This document shows, piece by piece, positions 8,732 through 17,923 of a stretch of 64,000 nt of DNA; position 1 is the first letter of the stretch; each line of letters opens with the position of its first letter. The notes under the pieces are model-generated. The model worked only from the letters and a program-made list of their open reading frames with translations. It had not been told where the DNA came from and did not search any database. The position numbers were made by a program, and so were the translations under genes. Source of the DNA: Candidatus Sulfotelmatobacter sp. (lineage in GTDB: Bacteria; Acidobacteriota; Terriglobia; Terriglobales; Acidobacteriaceae); the NCBI GenBank assembly GCA_030041475.1, contig JASHNU010000040.1:1-64000 (forward strand), given 5' to 3'.

Positions 8732-11700
8732 TCAGAAGCTGAACTTCAGCGCAGCCTGCAGAACGCGAGCTTGAGCCGCGCTGATCACTTTGCCGAAGGT
8801 TTTGGGATTGCCGATATCGCCATCTACCGATGCAGGACCGAAGAATTGCGCGTGATTGAAAAGATTGAAGGCTTCAAGGCGGAACAGGAGTGTCTTGGAC
8901 TCCGCGAAGTTCAAATTCTTGGCCAGAGCCATATCGAAGTTGTTGGATCCCGGACCATAAAAGAAGCGCCGCTTGGCGTTGCCCGGAGTGCCCCACACAT
9001 TCATTGAGAAGTCCGCAGTATCGAAATATTTCAGGTTGTCCTTGCGCGGGTCATGGTTGAGAAGAAGCGGTGCGCCGCTGTAATCGGGCAAATCGATTCC
9101 ACTGTTATTCACGCCGTTGGGATTGGTTCCGAGCAGCGAATTGTCGCCGTTGTTGATAAGCGTGACCGGGAATCCGGTGCTGAAGCGAGTAATGCCAGAG
9201 AGCTTCCACCCGTTGGTCCACAGATTGGAGCCGCGAAAAACCTGTGCGATGGGCAGCTCGTAGTCGTAACTGAAAACAAGGTTGTGCTTTACGTCAAACG
9301 AGGACAGAGCGTAACTCAGCGTAGGGTTGAATGGATTCACTTCATCGCCAATGTTTGAAGATTCGTCCAGCGCTTTGCTGTAGGTATAGGAAGCAAAAAA
9401 TTGCAGCCTCCCGCTCGTATGACGTGCGCTCAGTTCCAGCGCGTTGTAGTTCGAGATTCCGATGGTGGACTGATAGGCGTCACTTCCGAAATTCGGGCCG
9501 AGCGGGCCGCGCGTGCCATTCACAGTCTGCCCAGAGGCAGTTGTGAAGATATTGTTCTCGCCAAAGGGACCGCAAGTCGCCGATCCGGGCGCTACTTGGT
9601 TTTGCTGACTTAGGCTGAGACAAAGGGCGGGATTGCCAGGATTGGCCTCCAGCAGCACGCGCAAGCGCCGGCCGATATTCCCAACGTGGCTGGCATTGAC
9701 CACAGTGTTGGAACCGAATTGACGCTCCACTGAAAGCATCCACTGATTGCTGTACGGAATTCGGTTCTGAATGTCGTAGGCGGGAATTCCACTGATCGGT
9801 TCGACCGAGCTCCAATCGAAGCTTGGGTCAGGGTGCGATGCCGACGAGTTTCGAGGCGCGAACCTATAGGGAAACGGCTGTCCAAAATTCTGACCGTTCG
9901 ACGCCGTGATAAAAGGATCGGAAAACAACGGAGGTGCCGGGCTGGTATAGGTTGTTCCGTACGGGCTGTTTGCTGCCAGCACACTGATCGACAGCGCCTC
10001 GATCGCAGAATAGAACTTGCCGAATCCAGTTCGAATGCTGGTGGTGCCTGCGCCGCCCAGCAATCTGCCGAGGACATTATCCTCTGGCGCATGCGGGGAC
10101 CATGCCAGGCCGACGCGTGGAGAGAATCCGAGGTTGCTAATCGGCGCGAGTGTGCGCGGCACTCCCGGATCGGTAGGAAACAGAAACCCATCGGGAGCGG
10201 TCGGAAAGACGACTGATTGTCGACCCGGCACGAAGGTTGAAATCTCATTGTATTTTTCTGTCCATGGCTCGGTGCGGTCCCATCGCAAACCATAATTCAA
10301 ATTGAGCGTGGGCCTGATTTTCCAGCTGTCCTGGGCAAACACTCCCGCATATCGATTCCGCGCGTAAAACGGATTGAGCTGGCTCTGATTGTATTGGCTC
10401 GGAACGCCGATCAGAAAATCGGCGAAATCATTTCCCGTCTCGCTCCCGGTAAAAACGAAGTTGCCGTTGAACTGAGCGATGGGCGCAACATTTACCTGAT
10501 CAAAATGCAGGTCCCCACCGAACTTCATCGAATGAGTTCCGCGAACTTTGGACACCGTGTCGGACAATTCGTAGGTGTTGTTGGCCTGTTTCAGTTCGTT
10601 CGCAGCCGCGCCGATCGAGTAGCCGTTGAACACAATGTTCTCGACGCTCTGGCCTCGCGGATCGAGCGGTACGATGCTCGGCGCGTCTTGCGGTGTGACA
10701 AATCCCTGGGAAACCAGACTGACGCCGAGGCCGCCCAAGGGCTGGCCGAGATCGTTATAGTTGCGCATGTAGCTCAAGTGAAACTCATTGACCGAACTTG
10801 CGCTCAAGACTTTTGTGTCTCCGACCGTAAAGAGCTGAGCTCGGCCCGTTGAGAGGGCGTTGAAGCCAGGAACGTTCGCGCCACTCTGCGCCGTTGGATA
10901 AGGATTGTCGAGGCTGTAATCGTCCAGAAAGTAGTAGGCGGAAATCAATCCCCAGCGGGTGTCTCCGTCAATGCGCACCGCTCCTTTGTGGTCGTGCACG
11001 ATTTGGTCGTACGACGAAGTGGAGAAAGTACCGGACGGGTTGTTAGGAAAGGGAATGTAGTGCAATAGATTCTGTGCAGGTCCGGACCAGGCGGCCATCG
11101 GTATCAGCGCGTTCGGGAACACGCACTGCGAGCTGAGGGCGCAGTTCGGAGCGTAGTAGGGCTCTCCGGCGGTGACGGTATGGCCAAGTTTCGGCGACAG
11201 AAGGCTGGCCAAGTAAGGACCGCTGACGACTCCCGTGAGCGTGGTCGCCTGATCTGACAGGTTTCCGATACGATCCGCGTTAGACGGCACACCGATGTCG
11301 GGCGTATCGATGCCGTGGGTCTGCAATGTCCCTTGATAGTCCGCGAACAGAAAGAGTTTATTATGCCGGATGGGACCGCCCAGAGTTCCGCCGAATTGAT
11401 TCTGCTGGAACGTGCCGCGCGTCAGTGAAAAGAAGTTTCTCGCATCAAGATCGGTGTTCCGCAGAAACTCGAACATGCTGCCATGCCACTGGTTTGTTCC
11501 GGACTTGGTCACGACCAGCACTTGCCCACCGCTGTATTCCCCGTACTCGGCGTCGAAGTTGTTTGTGATGATGCGGAACTCGGCAATCGAATCGAGGTTG
11601 GGAACGATGGACGTCCCAGAATTCACATCCTCTTGCGCGTTGCTGCCGTTCACGACGAAAGCATTCGCGAATTCCCTTTGTCCGTTCACGGAAATCGTTC

Positions 11701-12307
11701 CGGGATTGAGCGTGCCTGATGGTTGCAGAACGGTTGCCCCGACGTCCTGCACGGTATCGGCAGTGATCGACGTCCCCGGTGCGACTCCCGGCTGAAGGCT
11801 CAGAAGGTCAGTGAAGCTGCGCCCGTTGAGCGGAACGGCGGAGATCTGACGGGCGCTCACTGTTTCTCCCATCTGCGTGCTGGATGTTTCGACGTGAATG
11901 GAATCGTCGGTGACCTCGATGGTTTCCACGTCGCTGCCGACGGTGAGTGTTGCGTCGATCGTCAGGGCTGACGCGGTATCGAGGGTGATCCCCAGACGCC
12001 GGTATGCTTTAAAGCCGGGTGCTTCAATGCGTAGTTCATAGCTTCCGACCGGCAGGACCGGGAACACGTAATGTCCCCGGCTGTCGGATTGGGTTTTTTG
12101 CACGAATCCTGTGTTCGTTTCTCGGATCGTGATTCTGGCGTCGGAAACGACGCGATCGGCTGGATCCTTAACAGTGCCCGAAATGCTGCCTTCTGCACTG
12201 CCCCAGGCCAGGAGGGCAGAAAACAGAACGCAAGCCAGTAACTCCCCAGTGCCCCGGTCGATAAGACGGGCGAAGTTGTATCTTGCGGTGCAGTTGAGTC
12301 GTGGCAT
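8732..12307 (-). CDS. TonB-dependent receptor, Oar-like, with carboxypeptidase-regulatory domain
   Basis: An outer-membrane receptor of 1191 residues of the Oar-type family that is expanded in Acidobacteriota. A signal peptide (about 20-39) is followed by a carboxypeptidase-regulatory-like Ig fold (ISGTVKDPADRVVSDARITI... GHYVFPVLPVGSYELRIEAPGF), a plug domain (about 135-250) and a long 22-strand-type barrel ending in the outer-membrane C-terminal signature ALKFSF. Such receptors take up large or scarce ligands with energy from TonB. The divergent Fur-family gene and the TGCAAC/GTTGCA repeats in the shared upstream region suggest metal-responsive control (inference). The ATG lacks a clear Shine-Dalgarno sequence. 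The ligand cannot be told from sequence. Confidence 0.92.
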   Translation of the reverse strand: MPRLNCTARYNFARLIDRGTGELLACVLFSALLAWGSAEGSISGTVKDPADRVVSDARITIRETNTGFVQKTQSDSRGHYVFPVLPVGSYELRIEAPGFKAYRRLGITLDTASALTIDATLTVGSDVETIEVTDDSIHVETSSTQMGETVSARQISAVPLNGRSFTDLLSLQPGVAPGTSITADTVQDVGATVLQPSGTLNPGTISVNGQREFANAFVVNGSNAQEDVNSGTSIVPNLDSIAEFRIITNNFDAEYGEYSGGQVLVVTKSGTNQWHGSMFEFLRNTDLDARNFFSLTRGTFQQNQFGGTLGGPIRHNKLFLFADYQGTLQTHGIDTPDIGVPSNADRIGNLSDQATTLTGVVSGPYLASLLSPKLGHTVTAGEPYYAPNCALSSQCVFPNALIPMAAWSGPAQNLLHYIPFPNNPSGTFSTSSYDQIVHDHKGAVRIDGDTRWGLISAYYFLDDYSLDNPYPTAQSGANVPGFNALSTGRAQLFTVGDTKVLSASSVNEFHLSYMRNYNDLGQPLGGLGVSLVSQGFVTPQDAPSIVPLDPRGQSVENIVFNGYSIGAAANELKQANNTYELSDTVSKVRGTHSMKFGGDLHFDQVNVAPIAQFNGNFVFTGSETGNDFADFLIGVPSQYNQSQLNPFYARNRYAGVFAQDSWKIRPTLNLNYGLRWDRTEPWTEKYNEISTFVPGRQSVVFPTAPDGFLFPTDPGVPRTLAPISNLGFSPRVGLAWSPHAPEDNVLGRLLGGAGTTSIRTGFGKFYSAIEALSISVLAANSPYGTTYTSPAPPLFSDPFITASNGQNFGQPFPYRFAPRNSSASHPDPSFDWSSVEPISGIPAYDIQNRIPYSNQWMLSVERQFGSNTVVNASHVGNIGRRLRVLLEANPGNPALCLSLSQQNQVAPGSATCGPFGENNIFTTASGQTVNGTRGPLGPNFGSDAYQSTIGISNYNALELSARHTSGRLQFFASYTYSKALDESSNIGDEVNPFNPTLSYALSSFDVKHNLVFSYDYELPIAQVFRGSNLWTNGWKLSGITRFSTGFPVTLINNGDNSLLGTNPNGVNNSGIDLPDYSGAPLLLNHDPRKDNLKYFDTADFSMNVWGTPGNAKRRFFYGPGSNNFDMALAKNLNFAESKTLLFRLEAFNLFNHAQFFGPASVDGDIGNPKTFGKVISAAQARVLQAALKFSF

Positions 12308-12371
12308 GAGCGGCGTTTGGCGGCCTGCCCTATTTCGATTGTCACAGGAGGCCGCGTTTTATTAAGATAGC

Positions 12372-12394
12372 TAGATGCAACTGTGTTGCATCTA
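12372..12394. promoter_or_regulatory. Perfect 10-bp inverted repeat, putative Fur-family operator
   Basis: TAGATGCAAC-TGT-GTTGCATCTA is a perfect inverted repeat with a 3-base spacer, about 65 bases upstream of the TonB receptor ATG and 180 bases upstream of the Fur-family ATG. Its position in the divergent region makes it the best candidate binding site for the regulator. The TGCAAC-GTTGCA core is unlike the classical E. coli Fur box. Confidence 0.6.
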
Positions 12395-12455
12395 TCAGTG
12401 GAATTGATTTCTCGTTGCCTGTCAAGAAAGGACGCCATTTTCTATTGCAGTCACG

Positions 12456-12471
12456 ATGCAACCAGTTGCAA
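12456..12471. promoter_or_regulatory. Second TGCAAC/GTTGCA repeat
   Basis: TGCAAC-CA-GTTGCA repeats the core of the site at 12372-12394 but with a 2-base spacer; single TTGCA half-sites flank it at about 12445 and 12561. It lies nearer the Fur-family gene and could mediate autoregulation. Confidence 0.45.
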
Positions 12472-12574
12472 CAATGCGAGAGGTACCTTCAGCGAACGGC
12501 GGCGCTGCGCAGCGATTGGTGGGGCCAGCCAGTCAAACAGAGTTTGCGACTTGCAACAAGAAGAGGAGTTAAAT

Positions 12575-13021
12575 ATGCCCTTACCCCACACAGAAGCGCC
12601 AGGATATCTCGTTTCCAACCTCGCGTCTCGCGGTGTTCGCATGACGAGGCAGCGCCGTGCGATTCTTGGCATCATAGAGACCGCCAGCCACCATCTCGAT
12701 GCCGCACAAATTCTGCGCAAGGCGCAGAAGCAAGAACCGGAAGTCGATCGCGTCACGATCTATCGGACCTTAAGCCTTTTGAAACGACATGGCCTGATTG
12801 ATGAACTCGATCTGATGCACCTACAGGGCGAGAAACATTTTTACGAGCGCAAGACTCCACGCGAGCATGTGCACATGACCTGTTTGCGTTGTGGCCGAGT
12901 CACGGAGTTTGAAAGCAGGCTCTTTGACGGCCTTAAAAAGCAAGTGCAGAAGGAGTGCCGCTTCCAGATTGCCGTCGCACGCATGGAAATCGGTGGATAT
13001 TGCTCCTCCTGTCGCGCCTGA
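12575..13021 (+). CDS. Fur-family transcriptional regulator
   Basis: A 148-residue metal- or peroxide-sensing repressor. The N-terminal winged helix (residues about 15-90, RGVRMTRQRRAILGIIETASHHLDA, then VDRVTIYRTLSLLKRHGLI) and C-terminal dimerisation domain with HVHMTCLRCGRV and GYCSSC are typical of Fur/Zur/PerR; the two CxxC pairs would bind structural zinc. The ATG at 12575 follows AAGAGGAG at ideal spacing; an earlier GTG in frame would add 64 residues read out of the operator region. It is divergent from the TonB receptor. Sequence alone does not decide between Fur, Zur and PerR; a Zur-like role would fit a TonB receptor target equally well. Confidence 0.92.
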   Translation: MPLPHTEAPGYLVSNLASRGVRMTRQRRAILGIIETASHHLDAAQILRKAQKQEPEVDRVTIYRTLSLLKRHGLIDELDLMHLQGEKHFYERKTPREHVHMTCLRCGRVTEFESRLFDGLKKQVQKECRFQIAVARMEIGGYCSSCRA

Positions 13022-13040
13022 CCGGACGAGAGGGAGCGCG

Positions 13041-13304
13041 CCCGTTCCTGCGGCACCGCTTTTCGGCATCCCGAGCGACAAGTGGGGCGAGGCCCCATTG
13101 GCAGCGGTCAACCTGAGGCCAGGAGAGACGATTGCTGCCGGAGAACTCTGCGAGTGGATCAACAACCGCGTTGACGCCAAGAATCAGCGCGTCTGCGCGG
13201 TAAAGATTCCCGCGGACTTTCCCCGCAGCACCGCGGGGAAAACCCTCAAGCAAATTCTCCGGGAACCATACTGGGCCGGGCGAAAAAGAAACGATTTGAT
13301 GGCA
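13041..13304 (+). pseudogene. C-terminal remnant of an AMP-binding acyl-CoA synthetase
   Basis: In one plus-strand frame the DNA reads LFGIPSDKWGEAPLAAVNLR, then GETIAAGELCEWIN, then a family-typical DFPRSTAGKTLKQILREPYW. This matches the C-terminal lid domain of acyl-CoA synthetases: the GIP(D/S)xKWGE strand, the PRxxxGK(T/I)LK hinge with its catalytic lysine, and the REPYW end. The large N-terminal AMP-binding core is absent, the frame has no start of its own, and it is squeezed between the Fur stop and the convergent oxidoreductase gene. It is best seen as a leftover from deletion or rearrangement. The family match is by eye. Confidence 0.65.
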
Positions 13305-13314
13305 GCATGGCGGG

Positions 13315-15552
13315 TCAGGCCTTCTGGAGAGCAGCACGCACCTTGGCCGGCGTGAAAGGCACGGAGCGCAATCGCACGCCGACGGCGTCAAACACTGCGT
13401 TCGCAATCGCTGAGGGCACAACGGCGGATGAGGGCTCGCCCACGCCCCATGGCTTTTCCGTCGGCCGATCGATCAAATCGATGTCCACGTCCGGGATGTC
13501 AGGGAACGTCAGGATGGGATAGCTGCCCCAGTCCAGGCTGGTCACACGGGAGCGGTCGAAGGTAAGCTCCTCCTTCAGCGTGCGGCTGACGGTCTGGAGC
13601 ACGTTGCCTTCAATCTGGTTTCGGACGCCATCAGGATTAATGATCTGCCCGCAGTCCTGCACGATGGCAAAATGCTTGACGCGAATCTCGCCGCGGGTGC
13701 GGTTTACTTCCACGTCGGCCACCGCTCCGACGTAGGTTCGTGCCAGTTCATACTTGACGTAGGTGATCCCGCGGCCGGAGGAGATTTCGCCGGTGGCTTG
13801 CTTTGCAGATCGCTCCGCGGGACTTCGGCCTTGCCATTGCGCGAGATGCACCAGCCGCTTCAACACTTCCGTGCCGCGCGGATCGTTGAGGTAACGCAGC
13901 CGGAACTCCAGGGGATCAGCATCGGCTGCTGCCGCCAATTCGTCCAAAAACGCTTCATTGCAGAAAGTGTTCTGCATGCGACCCGGGGCGCGGATCCAGG
14001 ACGGACGGAACGGCGTCTCCGCCAGGCGATGGGCCACGGTCCGCACGTGAGGAAAAGCATAGGGAATTGCCGAGTTATTAATGATGTTACCGGGGAACAT
14101 CCCCTTCTCAAAGGGCAACCCCGCCGCCTCTGCTGCCAGCAGCCTCACATTGCCGCCGCCGCCCTCTGGGACATAGAGCTGGGAATACCAGGCGACAACG
14201 CTGCCGCTGGCGTCTAGCCCGGCCTGGAGATCCATCAGCGTGGGTGGCCCCTTCGGGTCGCAGCCGTGTTCGTCTTCGCGCATCCACTGAACGCGTACCG
14301 GGCGATCCACGGCGCGGGCCAGCAGCGCTGCGTCCGCAGCCGCGTCTTCATGGCCGTTGCGGCCGTAACAGCCGGAACCGTCCATGTAGATGACCCGCGC
14401 GTCGCTGTCCTTCATGGAAAGCATGGCCGCAAGCTGAAGGCGGAGATCGTGGGGGGCCTGGCTGGCCGACCAGCACGTGAGCTTGCCATCCTTGAATTCG
14501 GCGACCGCGCACGATGGCCCGATCGACCCGTGAGTGTGGATGGCAAAGTCGTAAGTTGCGCTGATCCGCTTGCTGGCTTGCTCCAGAGCTTGCTCAGCGT
14601 TGCCGATGTTACTGGTCACATCGTCCTTGTTGATCTTGGTAGCGCGGACGTACTCCCAAAGCTTGCTCTGCTCGGGCAGGCCCTCCCAGGTGGACCAGCT
14701 TGCCTTGAGTTTCTGCACTGCTCGGATCGCGCCCCATTCGCTTTCGGCCACCACGCCCACGAAGTTGCCCTGGCGCACCACCTTGACCACACCCGGAATA
14801 TCCTTGACCGAGTTCTCATCGACGCTCTGCAGATTGGCGCCGATTGCGGGCGGACGCAATACGCGGCCATGTAACATGCCCGGCAGCTTGAAATCATGTA
14901 CGTACGTAAATTGGCCCGTGACTTTGGGCGGGATGTCATTGCGAGGAACTGGCTGTCCCACGATCCGGTAATTCGCTGGATCCTTCAGCGGCGCCTGCTT
15001 GTCGAGTTTCAGGGAAAAGTTCTTGCCGCCGATAAAATCGCCATAGGTTTTTGGCTTGCCGCCGCTGCGCGGTCGCACCGTGCCTTGCTCAACGATAAGA
15101 TCACTGACGGGCGCCCCCAGCTGTTTCCCCGCTTCCTGCAGCAAAGCTTGCCGGGCGGTGGCAGCGGCCTGGCGAATCTGCACCCCACCAGCCTGGATCG
15201 TGAGGCTGCCCCACGTCTTGCCCTGCGCCGGCGTGAGGGCTGAGTCCCCCTCGATGACTCCGATGCGCGTCAGCGGCACGTCCAACTCCTCGGCCACGAT
15301 TTGGGTCAAGGCCGTCCTTACGCCCGTGCCCAGCTCCACCTTGCCGGAGTAAAGGGTCACGCGGCCGCTGGAATCGATGGCTAAGTAGGCATCCACCTCG
15401 TCCAGAGCTACGGTCTTGGCCGGAGTTGCGCTCAAATCCGCGCTCTGGGCACGGGCCGTCCCGGGGGGAGATGGAAGGGGGAAAGAGAAGCTGACGACCA
15501 GGATGCCGGTGCCTTTCAAGAAGTCGCGGCGACTCGGTTTGTCGGAAAACAT
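13315..15552 (-). CDS. Molybdopterin-binding subunit, isoquinoline 1-oxidoreductase/aldehyde oxidase type, Tat-exported
   Basis: The large subunit of a molybdenum hydroxylase, 745 residues, similar to IorB and periplasmic aldehyde dehydrogenases. A twin-arginine signal (SRRDFLKGTG, residues about 7-16, then a hydrophobic stretch) sends the folded enzyme to the periplasm. The body has two repeated Ald_Xan_dh_C2-type segments with glycine-rich cofactor loops and ends with AIANAVFDAVGVRLRSVPFT, the family's C-terminal signature. The ATG at 15552 follows AGAAGGGG and lies 13 bases after the small-subunit stop; the earlier in-frame start would overlap that gene. It forms a two-gene operon with the 2Fe-2S subunit. 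The substrate, an aldehyde or N-heterocycle, cannot be told. Confidence 0.88.
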   Translation of the reverse strand: MFSDKPSRRDFLKGTGILVVSFSFPLPSPPGTARAQSADLSATPAKTVALDEVDAYLAIDSSGRVTLYSGKVELGTGVRTALTQIVAEELDVPLTRIGVIEGDSALTPAQGKTWGSLTIQAGGVQIRQAAATARQALLQEAGKQLGAPVSDLIVEQGTVRPRSGGKPKTYGDFIGGKNFSLKLDKQAPLKDPANYRIVGQPVPRNDIPPKVTGQFTYVHDFKLPGMLHGRVLRPPAIGANLQSVDENSVKDIPGVVKVVRQGNFVGVVAESEWGAIRAVQKLKASWSTWEGLPEQSKLWEYVRATKINKDDVTSNIGNAEQALEQASKRISATYDFAIHTHGSIGPSCAVAEFKDGKLTCWSASQAPHDLRLQLAAMLSMKDSDARVIYMDGSGCYGRNGHEDAAADAALLARAVDRPVRVQWMREDEHGCDPKGPPTLMDLQAGLDASGSVVAWYSQLYVPEGGGGNVRLLAAEAAGLPFEKGMFPGNIINNSAIPYAFPHVRTVAHRLAETPFRPSWIRAPGRMQNTFCNEAFLDELAAAADADPLEFRLRYLNDPRGTEVLKRLVHLAQWQGRSPAERSAKQATGEISSGRGITYVKYELARTYVGAVADVEVNRTRGEIRVKHFAIVQDCGQIINPDGVRNQIEGNVLQTVSRTLKEELTFDRSRVTSLDWGSYPILTFPDIPDVDIDLIDRPTEKPWGVGEPSSAVVPSAIANAVFDAVGVRLRSVPFTPAKVRAALQKA

Positions 15553-15565
15553 AAGCAGCCCCTTC

Positions 15566-16030
15566 TCAGACGCCGGCAGCAGCACGCTTGACCGCGCGCA
15601 CGATACGCAGATGGGTGCCGCAACGGCAGAGGTTGTGAGCCAGAGCCCGTTTGATCTGAGCTTCGCTTGGGTTCTGGTTGTGCGCCAGGAAAGCAGCTGC
15701 CTCCATGATCATGCCGTTAATGCAATAACCGCACTGCGCGGCTTGTTCTGTGATAAAGGCCTTCTGCAGGGCATGCAGCTTGTCGGGCGCGCCCAGGCCT
15801 TCAAGGGTCACGATCTTCTTCTTGCCCACGGCCGAGAGCGGCGTTATACAGGAGCGCACTGCCTCGCCGTCAATATGCACGGTGCAGCTCCCACACTGTC
15901 CCAGGCCGCAGCCGAAGCGAGGTCCGTGCAGTCCCAGGTTGTCTCGCAAGGTGTAGAGCAACGGCATGTCGGGATCATCGACCGTTACTCTTGTGGCCCG
16001 GCCGTTGACGTGGAGTGGAATCGTCTTCAC
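15566..16030 (-). CDS. (2Fe-2S) small subunit of molybdenum hydroxylase
   Basis: A 154-residue electron-transfer subunit similar to IorA. The N-terminal plant-type ferredoxin fold carries CGLGQCGSC plus the later SCITP cysteine for the first cluster, and the C-terminal helical domain carries CGYC and CRC for the second. It would pass electrons from the molybdopterin subunit encoded directly downstream. The GTG start at 16028-16030 has GGAGGG five bases upstream and gives the family length; a start at 16222 would add 64 unrelated residues. It has no signal peptide and is probably exported with the Tat-targeted large subunit, as in related enzymes. Confidence 0.88.
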   Translation of the reverse strand: MKTIPLHVNGRATRVTVDDPDMPLLYTLRDNLGLHGPRFGCGLGQCGSCTVHIDGEAVRSCITPLSAVGKKKIVTLEGLGAPDKLHALQKAFITEQAAQCGYCINGMIMEAAAFLAHNQNPSEAQIKRALAHNLCRCGTHLRIVRAVKRAAAGV

Positions 16031-16679
16031 CGGTCCCTCCTTGTCTGGCTTCAAAAACGGGAACGATTGTACACCCATTTCGAAGCGCCCCATCTGCATG
16101 GGTTGGACTTTCAGCCAGCCCCCGATGGAAGGGTGGGGTGGCGACAGTGAACAGCTGCTGGAGGGGATCGCGAGGGTGGACCGCAGGATCGCTGAGGCGG
16201 CGGCCCATCGGGATTTTTTCATTTTCCAGTCGCTGCCGGAGCTGGGGCGTCATTGGCGCCGCGTTTGCTGGCCGCTTTCGGTTGGCAACGAGATCGGGGT
16301 GCTATACTCACACGAGGATGTCTCTTTTGACGCACTTAATCAATAGGTATCAGAGGAGCACTGTCCGAAAGGTCGTGTCCTTTTGGTGCCAAGAGGAAGA
16401 CCATCTACGAACTTTAAAGAAACGAATGGGACCGGCCCTATCAGGTAAGCAATAGGTCTCTTGCGGGATTTCGGGCGTCCAGCCTCGTCCTTGATCTCGT
16501 TCCGGTAACAGTGTTTGTAATACAAACTGCGAGTCACTTCGTAACTCTCCCAACTGGCCATTAGACGGGTTGGCGGTAGGCACCTCGGATATCTACCGCG
16601 GTGGCGCCGCCGACCGCAAACTAGTGTGACTGAACGGCGCAGGCTCGCGCCCGCCATCAGTGTCGAGGGATGCTCCAAG
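16031..16679. other. Intergenic stretch with short palindrome
   Basis: About 650 bases upstream of the molybdenum hydroxylase operon (minus) and the envelope lipoprotein gene (plus), so promoters for both should lie here. I found no recognisable gene. A 45-codon frame at 16318 with GAGG upstream of its ATG is not recognisable. The clearest structure is the 15-base palindrome at 16514-16528. Confidence 0.4.
16514..16528. promoter_or_regulatory. Operator-like palindrome GTTTGTA-A-TACAAAC
   Basis: Perfect 7-base arms around one base, with CAGT/ACTG extending the symmetry after one bulged base. It lies about 150 bases upstream of the lipoprotein gene and 480 bases upstream of the oxidoreductase operon. 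The form suits a dimeric repressor site; the cognate regulator is not evident. Confidence 0.35.
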
Positions 16680-17708
16680 TTGACTCTGCAGACGACAAAA
16701 GAATTTGGATGGAAGGACAAGTCGTGGGCAACGACCGTGTTGCTCTTTGCGGCCTTGCTGTTCCTCGTAGGCTGCCAGGGCGTGAGCGCCGGCCCAAACA
16801 TCCAGCAACAGCAATACGGAACCCTCTATCTACCGCAAACACTTAATTTTGGTACTGTCGCGGCGGGGAATAGCTCGACGCTGACCCTCACCGCGACGAA
16901 CTCCGGTCAGGGAGCCGTCACCGTAAGCAGCGCCACTATCTCGACCCAATATTTTTTGCTGACTGCACCCACTCTTCCTGTCACGATCGCCTCTGGACAA
17001 GCCGCCACGATCAGCATTGCTTTTTCGCCCAATGTCGCCGGGACCTTCGATGCTACGTTGACCGTTGTGAGCAATGCGACGGATGCGCAGACCAGCGTGT
17101 CGCTCTCTGGAACAGGCTCGAGCGTGACGACGCCACCCGGCCAGTTGAGTGCCAGTCCGGCCACTATTCCGATCGGCAACGTGACCGTTGGAAGCAGTGG
17201 GACAGGATCGGGAATTCTTGCGGCAAGCAATGAGGCTGTCACAGTTACCGCGGCCAGTTCGAATAATTCCGCTTTCACCATCAGCGGCTTGTCATTTCCG
17301 GTGACAATCCCAGCCGGAGATAGCGTTCCGTTCACCGTGACCTTCACTCCACAGGCAACTGGTTCGGCCAGCGCTACTCTCAGCTTCACCAGCAATGCTG
17401 AGACGAGTCCCAGCACCGGAACTGCGACGGGGACCGGCACCGCGCCGCCGACCTATACGGTCAGCCTGGCCTGGGATGCCAGCTCCTCGCCGGACATCTC
17501 CGGCTACAACATTTATCGCGCCGTGTACAGCGGATCGTGCGGGACTTTCTCCAAGCTCAACGCTTCACTTAACACGGGACTTTCGTATTCCGACACGGTG
17601 GTCGAGGACGGCACGTCCTACTGCTACGCCACGACGGCGGTGAATACCAGCAACGAGGAGAGCGGCTACTCGAATGTCGTTTCCAACGTTCAAATTCCTG
17701 CTCCGTAG
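16680..17708 (+). CDS. Lipoprotein with choice-of-anchor-D (ASH) repeats and fibronectin III domain
   Basis: An envelope lipoprotein of about 342 residues. A hydrophobic stretch ends in the lipobox LVGC, then come two ASH/HYDIN-type Ig repeats (LNFGTVAAGNSSTLTLTATN; IPIGNVTVGSSG..., each ending in a FSP/FTPQ...SATLSFTSNA strand) and a C-terminal fibronectin III domain (VSLAWDASSSPDISGYNIYR). Such proteins are thought to be surface or periplasmic binders in Acidobacteriota. The TTG at 16680 is proposed because GAGGGA sits nine bases upstream and gives a normal signal peptide; a GTG at 16626 has no Shine-Dalgarno sequence. A paralogue follows on the same strand, pointing to tandem duplication. 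Confidence 0.75.
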   Translation: MTLQTTKEFGWKDKSWATTVLLFAALLFLVGCQGVSAGPNIQQQQYGTLYLPQTLNFGTVAAGNSSTLTLTATNSGQGAVTVSSATISTQYFLLTAPTLPVTIASGQAATISIAFSPNVAGTFDATLTVVSNATDAQTSVSLSGTGSSVTTPPGQLSASPATIPIGNVTVGSSGTGSGILAASNEAVTVTAASSNNSAFTISGLSFPVTIPAGDSVPFTVTFTPQATGSASATLSFTSNAETSPSTGTATGTGTAPPTYTVSLAWDASSSPDISGYNIYRAVYSGSCGTFSKLNASLNTGLSYSDTVVEDGTSYCYATTAVNTSNEESGYSNVVSNVQIPAP

Positions 17709-17732
17709 TCCCGAATCAGGAAAGACGATGTA

Positions 17733-17757
17733 CTATCGAGTTTTGATTGTTCGATAG
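17733..17757 (+). other. Hairpin between the two ASH-domain genes
   Basis: CTATCGA and TCGATAG, 7-base arms around 11 bases, 24 bases after the first ASH gene. There is no T-run after it, so it may be a weak terminator, processing site or operator. Confidence 0.3.
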
Positions 17758-17923
17758 CGCCTGCCTGTCATCCATTGCTCCTCCCAGCCCAGCTTTTCAA
17801 GTACTTTGAGGCTCGATCCTTTGAGAAGCCGGCCTTCGTACGACCGGCCATCTGCCTTAGCGCCGCAAGTACGTGTACTAGCAGCATCTTTTCTCTCGGC
17901 GCAGAGGGTCTCAATCTAGCTTC

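Noticed and set aside
16318-16455. 45-codon ORF beginning MSLLTHLINRYQ after GAGG
   Set aside because: Unrecognised, in a stretch where other frames are equally open; no promoter or domain supports it.
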